Positions 1 to 5,726 of a DNA stretch of 6,339 nucleotides are shown in pieces. The DNA comes from Rickettsiella sp. (lineage in GTDB: Bacteria; Pseudomonadota; Gammaproteobacteria; Diplorickettsiales; Diplorickettsiaceae). The position numbers and the translations under genes were made by a program. Where the stretch lies: the NCBI GenBank assembly GCA_031119195.1, contig JAVHYG010000096.1:1-6339 (forward strand). The letters run 5' to 3'. Below the pieces are notes generated by a model that had not been told where the DNA came from, ran no database searches, and saw nothing but the letters and a program-made list of their open reading frames with translations. Every line of letters begins with the position of its first letter. Positions within the stretch are counted from its first letter, which is position 1.

Positions 1-410
1 GTATTGCGGTATCAACTGAGCGGGGGTTAATGGTTCCAATTATACGAAATGCAGATAAATTGAGTTTTGCTGAAATTGAAAAGTCGATTGCGAATTATGG
101 TAAAAAAGCCAAAGAAAATCAGATTTCTATTGAAGAAATGACGGGCGGTACTTTTACCATTACTAATGGCGGTGTGTTTGGATCGTTACTCAATATGCCG
201 ATTATTAATCCGCCGCAAAGTGCTATTTTAGGCATGAATACCATACAAGAAAGACCTGTCGTTGAAAATAGCCAAATTGTAATTCGTCCAATGATGTATG
301 TCGCTTTATCGTATGATCATCGGCTTATTGATGGTAAAGAATCGGTAGGTTTCTTAAAGACTGTTAAAGAATTTTTAGAGGATCCTGCTCGTTTGCTGAT
401 CGAAGTCTAA
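1..410 (+). CDS. sucB: Dihydrolipoamide succinyltransferase (E2 of 2-oxoglutarate dehydrogenase), C-terminal part
   Basis: This is the 3' end of the E2 core gene of the 2-oxoglutarate dehydrogenase complex, which transfers the succinyl group from lipoamide to CoA to make succinyl-CoA in the TCA cycle. The frame is open from base 3 (first complete codon) and gives 135 residues. It is cut by the left window edge, so the ATG at 30 is an internal Met: the codons before it read IAVSTERGL, typical of the E2 catalytic domain. Visible signatures are TITNGGVFGS, then PIINPPQSAILGM, and the catalytic motif DHRLIDG, with His at 318-320 and Asp at 330-332. The ending, EFLEDPARLLIEV, closely resembles the E. 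coli SucB terminus, and the succinyl rather than acetyl type is supported by sucCD downstream. The lipoyl and E1/E3-binding domains lie outside the window. Confidence 0.96.
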   Translation, partial: IAVSTERGLMVPIIRNADKLSFAEIEKSIANYGKKAKENQISIEEMTGGTFTITNGGVFGSLLNMPIINPPQSAILGMNTIQERPVVENSQIVIRPMMYVALSYDHRLIDGKESVGFLKTVKEFLEDPARLLIEV

Positions 411-438
411 TGCTAATGTGGATGCATTTCATGTGATT

Positions 439-498
439 GGAATACCGCTCGCAATGACGTTAAAAAATTTGCAGCATCAAGTACGAGCGGATATTTCC
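439..498 (+). terminator. Bulged 13-bp stem-loop after sucB, possible terminator or palindromic repeat
   Basis: GGAATACCGCTCG (439-451) pairs with 484-498 over 13 bp. The core CCGCTCG/CGAGCGG is perfect, and two single unpaired bases (491 and 496) lie on the right arm. The loop is 32 nt. A run of five T (502-506) follows, so a rho-independent terminator for sucB is possible, although the loop is unusually long for one. The alternative is a dispersed palindromic repeat: the reverse complement of the left arm and its flank reads CGTCATTGCGAGCGG, similar to short repeats common in intracellular bacterial genomes. I cannot decide between these from one copy. Confidence 0.4.
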
Positions 499-536
499 AT
501 ATTTTTCTATGTTATTTTTAATACCTCCTTTTTTGT

Positions 537-542
537 TATACT
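537..542 (+). promoter_or_regulatory. Possible -10 box upstream of the glycosyltransferase
   Basis: TATACT matches five of six positions of the sigma-70 -10 consensus and lies 56 nt before the TTG start. The expected -35 region is T-rich (best TTTTTA at 515-520, 16-nt spacer) and matches poorly. The call is weak, because A+T-rich spacers often contain such matches by chance. If real, it would let the glycosyltransferase be transcribed independently of the stem-loop after sucB. Confidence 0.25.
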
Positions 543-588
543 TATATTAGTAACATGGTTTACAAATCAACATTACTATCTGTGAAAA

Positions 589-593
589 AAGGA
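589..593 (+). promoter_or_regulatory. Ribosome binding site supporting the TTG start of the glycosyltransferase
   Basis: AAGGA at 589-593 sits 5 nt before TTG at 599. The frame is closed upstream by TAA at 551-553 and has no in-frame ATG or GTG before the conserved domain begins. The first in-frame ATG falls at residue 107, after the DDG and DxD motifs. The TTG is therefore the best start. Confidence 0.6.
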
Positions 594-598
594 TTAGA

Positions 599-1435
599 TT
601 GGATACGAGTAATTGGGTGGACAAATCACACATCCGTTTAAGCTACATTACTCATTTTTATTGTAACCAGCAAAATATCGATTCCGTCATTTGTTTGCTG
701 CGTTTGTATGAACAATACGACCCCGTACTTCTGGATGTAATCGAATTTGTTGTTGTTGATGATGGTTCACCCATTACTTATTCACTTCAGAAATTCAATT
801 TAAACCTCACATGGTTGCGTATTAACGAAGACATTCCCTGGAATCAAGCGGGCGCTCGTAATTTGGGCGTGACTTATGCTAAATCGGATCGAATAGTACT
901 AACAGATTTAGATCATATGTTTCCGGAAATGACGCTGCGTTATATGGCTTATTGCAGCCATCCAGGAAGAAATTTTTTTAAGATCTATCGAGCCTGTCAA
1001 GAAACAGGAAAAATTATAAGGGCACATTGGAATATTTTTTATTTTTCGCGCGCACGTTTTCTACGATTGTATGGTTATGATGAGGCCTTTGCGGGTCGCT
1101 ATGGTTTTGAAGATTTATGGCTTTCTCGATTCCAAAAATATCTTGGCTCCAGACAGTGTTACCTACCTAAAAAATATCGTTGCTTTGAAAGACAAGTTGA
1201 TAGAAATAAGTCTTATCATAGCCTAATCCGCGATATGACTGAAAATCGTGAAATATATAACAGAAAAAAAAAGGAATTTAAGTGTTATGGCCAAGAATTT
1301 GGTCATAGTCGAATATTCTTGAATTTTACCTGGCAAATGATGTTATCTCATTGTCGAAAACTGCCGAAAAAGCGAATAAAAAAATATTATAATTTCTGGT
1401 GGCTACGTTATTTCTCGTCTTATTTAGCACGTTGA
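599..1435 (+). CDS. Family-2-like (GT-A fold) glycosyltransferase
   Basis: This 278-residue protein is predicted to be a cytoplasmic or membrane-associated glycosyltransferase that moves a sugar from a nucleotide-sugar donor. The acceptor cannot be read from sequence; surface polysaccharide or lipopolysaccharide is the usual guess. In order it shows an N-terminal Rossmann-like strand (SYITHFY, 15-21), VVDDGS at 52-57 (nucleotide contact), WNQAGARN at 81-88, a DxD-type metal site DLD at 103-105, and YGFEDLWL at 168-175. The ED pair at 171-172 resembles the base region of GT-A enzymes with a galactosyltransferase-like C-terminal segment. There is no signal peptide or clear transmembrane helix. 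The C-terminal 50 residues are basic and aromatic (KKRIKKYYNFWW), which may favour membrane contact. The start is TTG. It lies between sucB and sucC, which are normally adjacent, with gaps of 188 and 82 bp, and by eye it is more A+T-rich than sucC, so acquisition by insertion is plausible. Confidence is high for the class and low for the substrate. Confidence 0.85.
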   Translation: MDTSNWVDKSHIRLSYITHFYCNQQNIDSVICLLRLYEQYDPVLLDVIEFVVVDDGSPITYSLQKFNLNLTWLRINEDIPWNQAGARNLGVTYAKSDRIVLTDLDHMFPEMTLRYMAYCSHPGRNFFKIYRACQETGKIIRAHWNIFYFSRARFLRLYGYDEAFAGRYGFEDLWLSRFQKYLGSRQCYLPKKYRCFERQVDRNKSYHSLIRDMTENREIYNRKKKEFKCYGQEFGHSRIFLNFTWQMMLSHCRKLPKKRIKKYYNFWWLRYFSSYLAR

Positions 1436-1444
1436 ACATTTTTT

Positions 1445-1473
1445 TTGCTATATTTAGGGTGAGTTAGTATGAT
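1445..1473 (+). promoter_or_regulatory. Putative sigma-70 promoter for sucCD and the downstream PLP gene
   Basis: TTGCTA (1445-1450) and TATGAT (1468-1473) are separated by 17 nt. They match four of six and five of six consensus positions, which is a reasonable vegetative promoter. Transcription would start near 1480, giving a leader of roughly 38 nt before the sucC ATG. The element lies just after the glycosyltransferase stop and overlaps the end of a T8 run (1439-1446) that lacks a convincing hairpin. It would allow sucCD expression to be uncoupled from sucAB. Confidence 0.42.
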
Positions 1474-1517
1474 ATGCGTTTGTCCTTGAAGATAACGATT
1501 GGAGAATAACGAGTACC

Positions 1518-2693
1518 ATGAATCTACACGAATACCAAGGTAAACAATTATTTAGTGACTATGGTTTGCCTGTTCCTCCTGGCAAGATTGCAAAAAATGT
1601 TGCAGAAGCCATAGCAGCAACAGACGAATTAGGCGGCGATGCGTGGATGGTGAAGGCGCAAGTGCATGCGGGAGGGCGTGGTAAAGCCGGTGGTGTTAAA
1701 TATGTTAATAGTAAGGAAAAAGTTGCTGCGGAAACAAAACGTTTACTCGGTACGCGTCTCGTTACATTCCAAACGGATGCCAATGGTCAGCCCATCAATG
1801 AGGTTTTAATTGCAGAACCTTGTGACATTAAACGAGAACTTTATTTAGGTGCTGTATTAGATAGGACGACACGGCGCGTTGTGATCATGGCGAGTACCGA
1901 AGGCGGCGTGGAAATCGAAAAAGTAGCAGAAGAAACACCGGAAAAAATAGTAAAGATAGCAATGGATCCGTTAGTTGGCATTATGCCTTACCAAGCGCGT
2001 GAGATGGGTTTTAAACTTGAACTTAATGCGACTCAGTTAAAAGAGTTTACCCATATTTTAATTCAATTAGGGAAAATGTTTGTTGAGCGTGACCTCAGTT
2101 TAGTTGAAATTAATCCACTGATTGTTGATAGTAAAGATAGAATTGTTTGTTTAGATGCCAAAGTGGTGGTGGATGACAATGCCCTATTTAGGCAACCCGC
2201 ATTGAAAGCGATGCGCGATGCTTCTCAAGAAGATGAACGAGAAAATCGTGCGCATGAATGGGAATTAAACTACATTGCGCTGGATGGTGATATTGGTTGT
2301 ATGGTCAATGGCGCCGGTCTTGCAATGGCTACCATGGATTTGATTAAACTGCATGGCGGTAATCCAGCTAACTTTCTTGATGTAGGTGGAGGAGCTACAC
2401 AAGAACGCGTTACTGAAGCGTTTAAGATTATTTTGTCTGACGAAAAAGTGAAAGGCATTTTAGTTAATATTTTTGGTGGGATCGTCCGTTGTGACATGAT
2501 TGCAGATGGCATTATTGGTGCTGTCAGGGAGGTAGGCATAAAAATTCCTGTGGTGGTACGTTTGGAAGGAAATAGTGCAGAGCAAGGAAGTCAGAAGTTA
2601 TCAGCAAGTGGTTTAAATATCATTGCTGCGAAAAGTCTCACTGATTCAGCGCAACAAATTGTTGCTGCAGTAAAAACTCCTTTAGCGGTTTAA
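1518..2693 (+). CDS. sucC: Succinyl-CoA synthetase (ADP-forming) beta subunit
   Basis: This is the beta subunit of the cytoplasmic succinyl-CoA synthetase, which converts succinyl-CoA, ADP (or GDP) and phosphate to succinate, ATP (or GTP) and CoA. It has 391 residues against 388 in E. coli. The N-terminal ATP-grasp domain carries Lys46 (in MVKAQVHAGG) and the glycine-rich GGRGKAGG at 52-59. The Mg-nucleotide ligands Asn199 (EINPL) and Asp213 (CLDAK) fall at the same numbers as in the E. coli enzyme. The C-terminal CoA-ligase-type domain has VNGAGLAM (263-270), DVGGGATQERV (288-298) and NIFGGIVRCD (317-326). ATG at 1518 gives the family N-terminus MNLHEYQGKQLF. GGAG at 1501-1504 is rather far upstream (13 nt) and the nearer GAG at 1511-1513 is weak, so translation initiation may be modest. 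SucD follows after 26 bp, forming the usual pair. Confidence 0.98.
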   Translation: MNLHEYQGKQLFSDYGLPVPPGKIAKNVAEAIAATDELGGDAWMVKAQVHAGGRGKAGGVKYVNSKEKVAAETKRLLGTRLVTFQTDANGQPINEVLIAEPCDIKRELYLGAVLDRTTRRVVIMASTEGGVEIEKVAEETPEKIVKIAMDPLVGIMPYQAREMGFKLELNATQLKEFTHILIQLGKMFVERDLSLVEINPLIVDSKDRIVCLDAKVVVDDNALFRQPALKAMRDASQEDERENRAHEWELNYIALDGDIGCMVNGAGLAMATMDLIKLHGGNPANFLDVGGGATQERVTEAFKIILSDEKVKGILVNIFGGIVRCDMIADGIIGAVREVGIKIPVVVRLEGNSAEQGSQKLSASGLNIIAAKSLTDSAQQIVAAVKTPLAV

Positions 2694-2719
2694 TTTTTTC
2701 GAAAAGGTTATTAAAAAAT

Positions 2720-3592
2720 ATGAGTATATTAGTCGACAAGCATACTAAAGTTATTTGTCAGGGCTTTACTGGAAAACAAGGGACTTTTCATTCTGAACAA
2801 GCCATTGAATATGGTACGCAAATGGTGGGTGGTGTCACACCAGGTAAAGGCGGTAGCCAGCATTTGGGATTACCTGTGTTTGATACTGTAAAACAAGCCG
2901 TTGCGCAAACGGGTGCTGATGCAAGTGTTATTTACGTTCCCGCTCCTTTTTGTAAAGATTCTATTATAGAAGCGGCTGATGCAGGTATTCGCTTGATTGT
3001 CTGTATTACCGAAGGAATTCCGGTTTTAGATATGCTAGAAGTTAAGGTAACGCTAGAAAATAACTATTCGAAAACGCGTTTAATTGGACCTAACTGTCCC
3101 GGTATTATTACGCCAGGTGCTTGTAAAATCGGTATTATGCCAGGATTTATTCATAAATCAGGCCGGGTTGGGATTGTCTCCCGCTCAGGAACGTTAACCT
3201 ATGAAGCAGTAAAACAAACGACTGATTTAGGTTTAGGTCAAAGCACTTGCATAGGGATAGGGGGAGATCCGATTCCGGGGTTAAATTTTGTCGATGTGCT
3301 ACGTCTTTTCCAAGCTGACCCGCAAACCCAAGCGATTCTTATGGTAGGTGAAATTGGAGGAACGGCTGAAGAAGAAGCTGCCGAGTTTATTAAAGCCCAT
3401 GTAACAAAGCCCGTTGTTTCTTACATTGCGGGCGTGACTGCACCGGTGGGAAAACGTATGGGACATGCAGGCGCTATTATATCAGGAGGTAAAGGAACAG
3501 CGAGCGAGAAATTTAATGCCTTGCAAGCAGCGGGAGTTCATACTGTGAAATCGCCGACAGATATGGGCAAGGCAGTGGCTGAACTCATATGA
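2720..3592 (+). CDS. sucD: Succinyl-CoA synthetase alpha subunit
   Basis: This alpha subunit binds CoA in its N-terminal Rossmann domain and carries the histidine that is phosphorylated during catalysis; it works as a complex with the upstream SucC. It has 290 residues against 289 in E. coli. CoA-binding features are QGFTGKQGTFH (14-24) and GGVTPGKGG (37-45). IGPNCPG is at 122-128, GIVSRSGTLTYEA at 151-163, and the active-site segment GKRMGHAGAI puts the phospho-His at residue 249. That is two places later than in E. coli because of a two-residue insertion near 112-118 (LENNYSKTR), a loop outside the catalytic motifs. The start ATG gives the expected MSILVDK, with AAAAGG at 2702-2707 as a somewhat distant ribosome site. 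Its TGA stop overlaps the next gene's ATG (ATGA), which suggests coupled translation. Confidence 0.98.
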   Translation: MSILVDKHTKVICQGFTGKQGTFHSEQAIEYGTQMVGGVTPGKGGSQHLGLPVFDTVKQAVAQTGADASVIYVPAPFCKDSIIEAADAGIRLIVCITEGIPVLDMLEVKVTLENNYSKTRLIGPNCPGIITPGACKIGIMPGFIHKSGRVGIVSRSGTLTYEAVKQTTDLGLGQSTCIGIGGDPIPGLNFVDVLRLFQADPQTQAILMVGEIGGTAEEEAAEFIKAHVTKPVVSYIAGVTAPVGKRMGHAGAIISGGKGTASEKFNALQAAGVHTVKSPTDMGKAVAELI

Positions 3593-4563
3593 TTTTTGAA
3601 ACCATTTTAGAGTCTATAGGAAACACACCACTAGTAAATCTAGCTAAGCTTTCGCCAAATAAACAGGTCACTATTTTGGCGAAATGTGAGTTTATGAATC
3701 CTAGTGGGAGTATTAAAGATAGAATTGTTGATTATATTATTCGTGATGCAGAACGTCAGGGGCTTTTAAAGCCGGGCGGGACGATTGTAGAAAATACGTC
3801 GGGTAATACTGGCGCTGCAATCGCGATGATAGCTGCAATAAAAGGTTATAAAGCTATTTTGACCATGCCAGATAAAGTGAGCCAAGAAAAGCAAAACGCT
3901 TTAAAGGCATTCGGTGCAGAAATAGTTGTTACACCGACATCTGCGCCACCTGATTCACCGGAACATTACGTTAATGTTGCAAAACGAATTGCTGCGCAAA
4001 CAGCGAATAGTTTTAGGATTGATCAATATGATAATCCTAAAAACCCTGAAGCGCATTATACTACGACGGGTCCAGAAATTTGGCAGCAGACTCAAGGGCA
4101 ATGCGATATTTTTATTGCAAGTGGTAGCACGGGTGGTACCGTTTCGGGTGTGGGAAAATATCTTAAAGAGAAAAATCCTAACATCCAGATCATTATGCCC
4201 GATCCGATCGGGTCAATTTATTATGCTTATTTTAAAACTGGAAAAATTCCGGTCTCAGGGAATTGTAGTTATTTTGTAGAAGGGGTGGGAGAAGATCACT
4301 TAGCAAAAGCAATGGATTTTTCTGTTGTGGATGATGTTATTCCGTTTACGGATAAAGATGCCTTTTTTACAGCAAGGCAACTAGCGAGAGAGGAAGGTAT
4401 TTTAGCTGGCGGCTCTGCGGGAGCCAATGTATGGGCAGCATTACAGCTTACTCAAAAACTTACAAAACCAACGACAATTGTTACCATTTTGCCGGATAGC
4501 GGCATTAAATATCTAAGTAAAATGTATAATGATGCGTGGATGCAATCCCAACAACTTTTTTAA
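3589..4563 (+). CDS. PLP-dependent cystathionine beta-synthase/cysteine synthase family enzyme (catalytic core only)
   Basis: This 324-residue fold-type II PLP enzyme performs a beta-replacement on serine or O-acetylserine. It begins with the family signature ESIGNTPLV (8-16). PLP Lys43 lies in NPSGSIKDR, the substrate loop TSGNTG is at 70-75, the phosphate-binding glycine loop GSTGGT at 179-184, and GGSAG at 274-278 supplies the serine contacting the pyridine nitrogen (Ser276). Several stretches look more like cystathionine beta-synthase than CysK: DSPEHYVNVA (122-131), DQYDNPKNPEAHY (145-157), DPIGSI (205-210), VEGVG (230-234) and ILPDSGIKYLSKMYNDAWM (300-318). The C-terminal paired CBS regulatory domains and the N-terminal haem region of the animal enzyme are absent, as in short bacterial forms. 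It could make cystathionine (reverse transsulfuration) or cysteine; the sequence alone does not decide. The ATG overlaps the sucD TGA by 4 bp without a strong own Shine-Dalgarno, so translational coupling to sucD is likely. Confidence 0.88.
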   Translation: MIFETILESIGNTPLVNLAKLSPNKQVTILAKCEFMNPSGSIKDRIVDYIIRDAERQGLLKPGGTIVENTSGNTGAAIAMIAAIKGYKAILTMPDKVSQEKQNALKAFGAEIVVTPTSAPPDSPEHYVNVAKRIAAQTANSFRIDQYDNPKNPEAHYTTTGPEIWQQTQGQCDIFIASGSTGGTVSGVGKYLKEKNPNIQIIMPDPIGSIYYAYFKTGKIPVSGNCSYFVEGVGEDHLAKAMDFSVVDDVIPFTDKDAFFTARQLAREEGILAGGSAGANVWAALQLTQKLTKPTTIVTILPDSGIKYLSKMYNDAWMQSQQLF

Positions 4564-4606
4564 AATTTTAACGGAAATACATTCAAAAAACCAATAGGCG
4601 TTATCC

Positions 4607-5464
4607 CTAGCCAAATACATAGCGTCCGGTTAATTGGATAGTATGGGTCGTTAAATTTCTCAAACTAAAGGGTCGAATTATGGCGTCAACCTGTTGATCA
4701 AAAACATCATTTAGTGATGCGCTTAACAATTTACCCACTTCAACGCGGCCAAAATTATTATAGATATACCCTAAACTTAACCAAAAGTTTTCAGTTACTA
4801 AATAATCTAATCCCGCCCCCACTTGATAGCTAAAACTGCTTACATCTGAAGACGAAGTTGTCAGCGTTATAGGTGCCGGGTTAGTGGTGTCAGGATCTTT
4901 TATAAAGAAAGGTGCTTTCTGTTTACTTTTATTCCAAGAAGCCCCTAAGCCTAGATTGACATAGGGCATAAAATGACCCCATCGATAAACATCCAATTTT
5001 AAATTAGCTAGCAAACTTCTTTGCAAAAATTCGTAGTTAGTTTGAGAAGTTAAGACTAATGGTTGGAATCCAGCTTGTTGTGAAATAAAAGTAAAATCCG
5101 TTAACGTTTTTTCATTAGTAAAATTACTGTATCGATAGCTTAGCCCTAAATTTATAAACGGAAAATAAGGTGAATCAATTCGATAAGCATTTTCCCATAA
5201 AAGACCCGCTTCTAGTGCCAGATTATCGTATAAATTATGTCCTTTTGGGGATATTAAGAAAGTTGTAATTACCCCAGTAGCAACAGGAAGAGCTGCGCTG
5301 TAGCTTGCTGAAGGTATGTGGGTATCAAACGCCTTCCCTAAACCAAAATCCACATAGTAAGTGCAGCCTAATCCTTTTGCTTGTGCGGTCGAGGTTAATG
5401 CTAGACAAATGAAGCTAATGTAAAACGAATTCAGAATAGATGAGAAAATAGATCTTATCTTCAT
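4607..5464 (-). CDS. Predicted outer-membrane beta-barrel protein
   Basis: This 285-residue exported protein is probably inserted in the outer membrane; its function is unknown. Residues 1-29 form a signal peptide: basic MKIR, a hydrophobic core (SFICLALT), then AQA with predicted cleavage after Ala29. No lipobox fits Cys20. The roughly 256-residue mature part is rich in alternating aromatic and polar strands, for example YVDFGLGKAF (37-46), FINLGLSYRYS (103-113), MPYVNLGLGASW (166-177), SYQVGAGLDYLV (212-223) and WLSLGYIYNNFG (228-239), separated by Ser/Thr/Pro/Asn-rich loops such as 189-209. This is the pattern of small OmpA/opacity-like or OmpW-like barrels with about eight or more strands. 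The last residues are RYVFG, so the usual terminal aromatic is penultimate. ATG at 5464 is preceded by AAGGA (5474-5470) with 5-nt spacing. It is transcribed towards the operon, with 43 bp between stop codons and no clear bidirectional terminator. Confidence 0.8.
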   Translation of the reverse strand: MKIRSIFSSILNSFYISFICLALTSTAQAKGLGCTYYVDFGLGKAFDTHIPSASYSAALPVATGVITTFLISPKGHNLYDNLALEAGLLWENAYRIDSPYFPFINLGLSYRYSNFTNEKTLTDFTFISQQAGFQPLVLTSQTNYEFLQRSLLANLKLDVYRWGHFMPYVNLGLGASWNKSKQKAPFFIKDPDTTNPAPITLTTSSSDVSSFSYQVGAGLDYLVTENFWLSLGYIYNNFGRVEVGKLLSASLNDVFDQQVDAIIRPFSLRNLTTHTIQLTGRYVFG

Positions 5465-5526
5465 GAGAGTCCTTACATTAATAAACTAATAAAAAACTTT
5501 ATTCTTATCTTTTCCATTAATAGATT

Positions 5527-5555
5527 ACTATAACATATAATTTAGATAATTGCAC
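5527..5555 (-). promoter_or_regulatory. Possible promoter of the outer-membrane protein gene
   Basis: On the minus strand TATAGT (5532-5527) is a good -10 candidate, five of six. GTGCAA (5555-5550), 17 nt upstream, is a poor -35 (three of six). A weak -35 next to repeated sites (5545-5579) would suit activator-dependent transcription. The leader would be about 55-60 nt to the ATG. The call is moderate to weak. Confidence 0.33.
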
Positions 5556-5579
5556 TGAAATTCGGATAATTTTACTGAA
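5545..5579 (-). repeat. Two 15-bp direct repeats with exact 20-bp period upstream of the outer-membrane gene
   Basis: On the minus strand TTCAGTAAAATTATC (5579-5565) and TTCAGTGCAATTATC (5559-5545) agree at 13 of 15 positions. Counted as 20-nt units they agree at 16 of 20. The spacing puts both copies on the same face of the helix, as for dimeric response-regulator sites, and the right-hand copy overlaps the possible -35 region. A second reading is the end of an IS21-type element: the outer copy begins TGTTCAGT (from 5581), and such elements carry repeated terminal motifs starting with TG. No transposase is present in the window. Confidence 0.5.
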
Positions 5580-5629
5580 CAATCTGTCCTCCTTTTAAGT
5601 TTTGAGTCAAAGTTTGCGCACTCCTAACA

Positions 5630-5649
5630 AAAGCGTAAATTCTCGCTTT
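5630..5649 (-). terminator. Small hairpin downstream of the partial membrane-protein gene
   Basis: AAAGCG (5630-5635) and CGCTTT (5644-5649) form a perfect 6-bp stem with an 8-nt loop. On the minus strand the stem is followed by TGTTAGG, so there is only a short, interrupted T tract. It lies about 80 nt beyond the stop of the gene at 5727-6339 and is the only candidate for its terminator, but a weak one. Confidence 0.25.
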
Positions 5650-5726
5650 CTAAGAGTAATGTACGATCTCGTCTAAACTATCCAACTTAATTAAAAAACA
5701 CCGTATGTCTCACATCTATTGAAATA

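Larger units (their letters stand above)
5517..5593 (-). other. Strong Shine-Dalgarno plus 21-codon TTG mini-ORF in the outer-membrane gene leader region
   Basis: On the minus strand AGGAGG (5593-5588) is followed after 5 nt by TTG (5582-5580). This opens a frame of 21 codons ending at TAA (5519-5517). The peptide would start MFSKIIRISVQ and is hydrophobic towards its end. The perfect ribosome-binding motif is stronger than that of any clear gene in the window. However, the proposed promoter for the outer-membrane gene lies inside the frame, so the two readings conflict unless transcription starts further upstream. It may be a leader peptide, a remnant of a lost gene, or chance. Confidence 0.2.

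Noticed and set aside
30..410. A 126-aa gene starting at ATG 30
   Set aside because: The frame is open to the window edge and the upstream codons (IAVSTERGL) are part of the conserved SucB catalytic domain, so this Met is internal.
555..641. A 28-aa ATG mini-ORF overlapping the glycosyltransferase start
   Set aside because: It has no ribosome-binding site and no recognisable content. The AAGGA in this region is correctly spaced for the TTG at 599 instead.
1433..1446. Rho-independent terminator at the T8 run after the glycosyltransferase
   Set aside because: No stable hairpin precedes the T run.
1559..1783. Minus-strand frame inside sucC
   Set aside because: It is a shadow of the well-conserved sucC coding sequence and has no independent signals.
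2270..2539. Minus-strand frame inside sucC
   Set aside because: It is antisense to conserved SucC motifs, and its Ser/Pro/Ile-rich translation is typical of a shadow frame.
3926..4279. Plus-strand 117-aa frame inside the PLP enzyme gene
   Set aside because: It is an out-of-frame shadow of a gene with all family motifs intact, and its Leu/Arg-rich translation has no domain.
4564..4606. Bidirectional terminator between the convergent genes
   Set aside because: Only a 4-bp TAGG/CCTA stem and a short palindrome (TAAAATTTTA) overlapping the stop are present. Neither has enough stem or GC content to call.
5581..5726. Decayed gene or small RNA gene in the spacer between the two minus-strand genes
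   Set aside because: Apart from the small hairpin and the AGGAGG motif I see no coding frame, tRNA-like fold or conserved motif.
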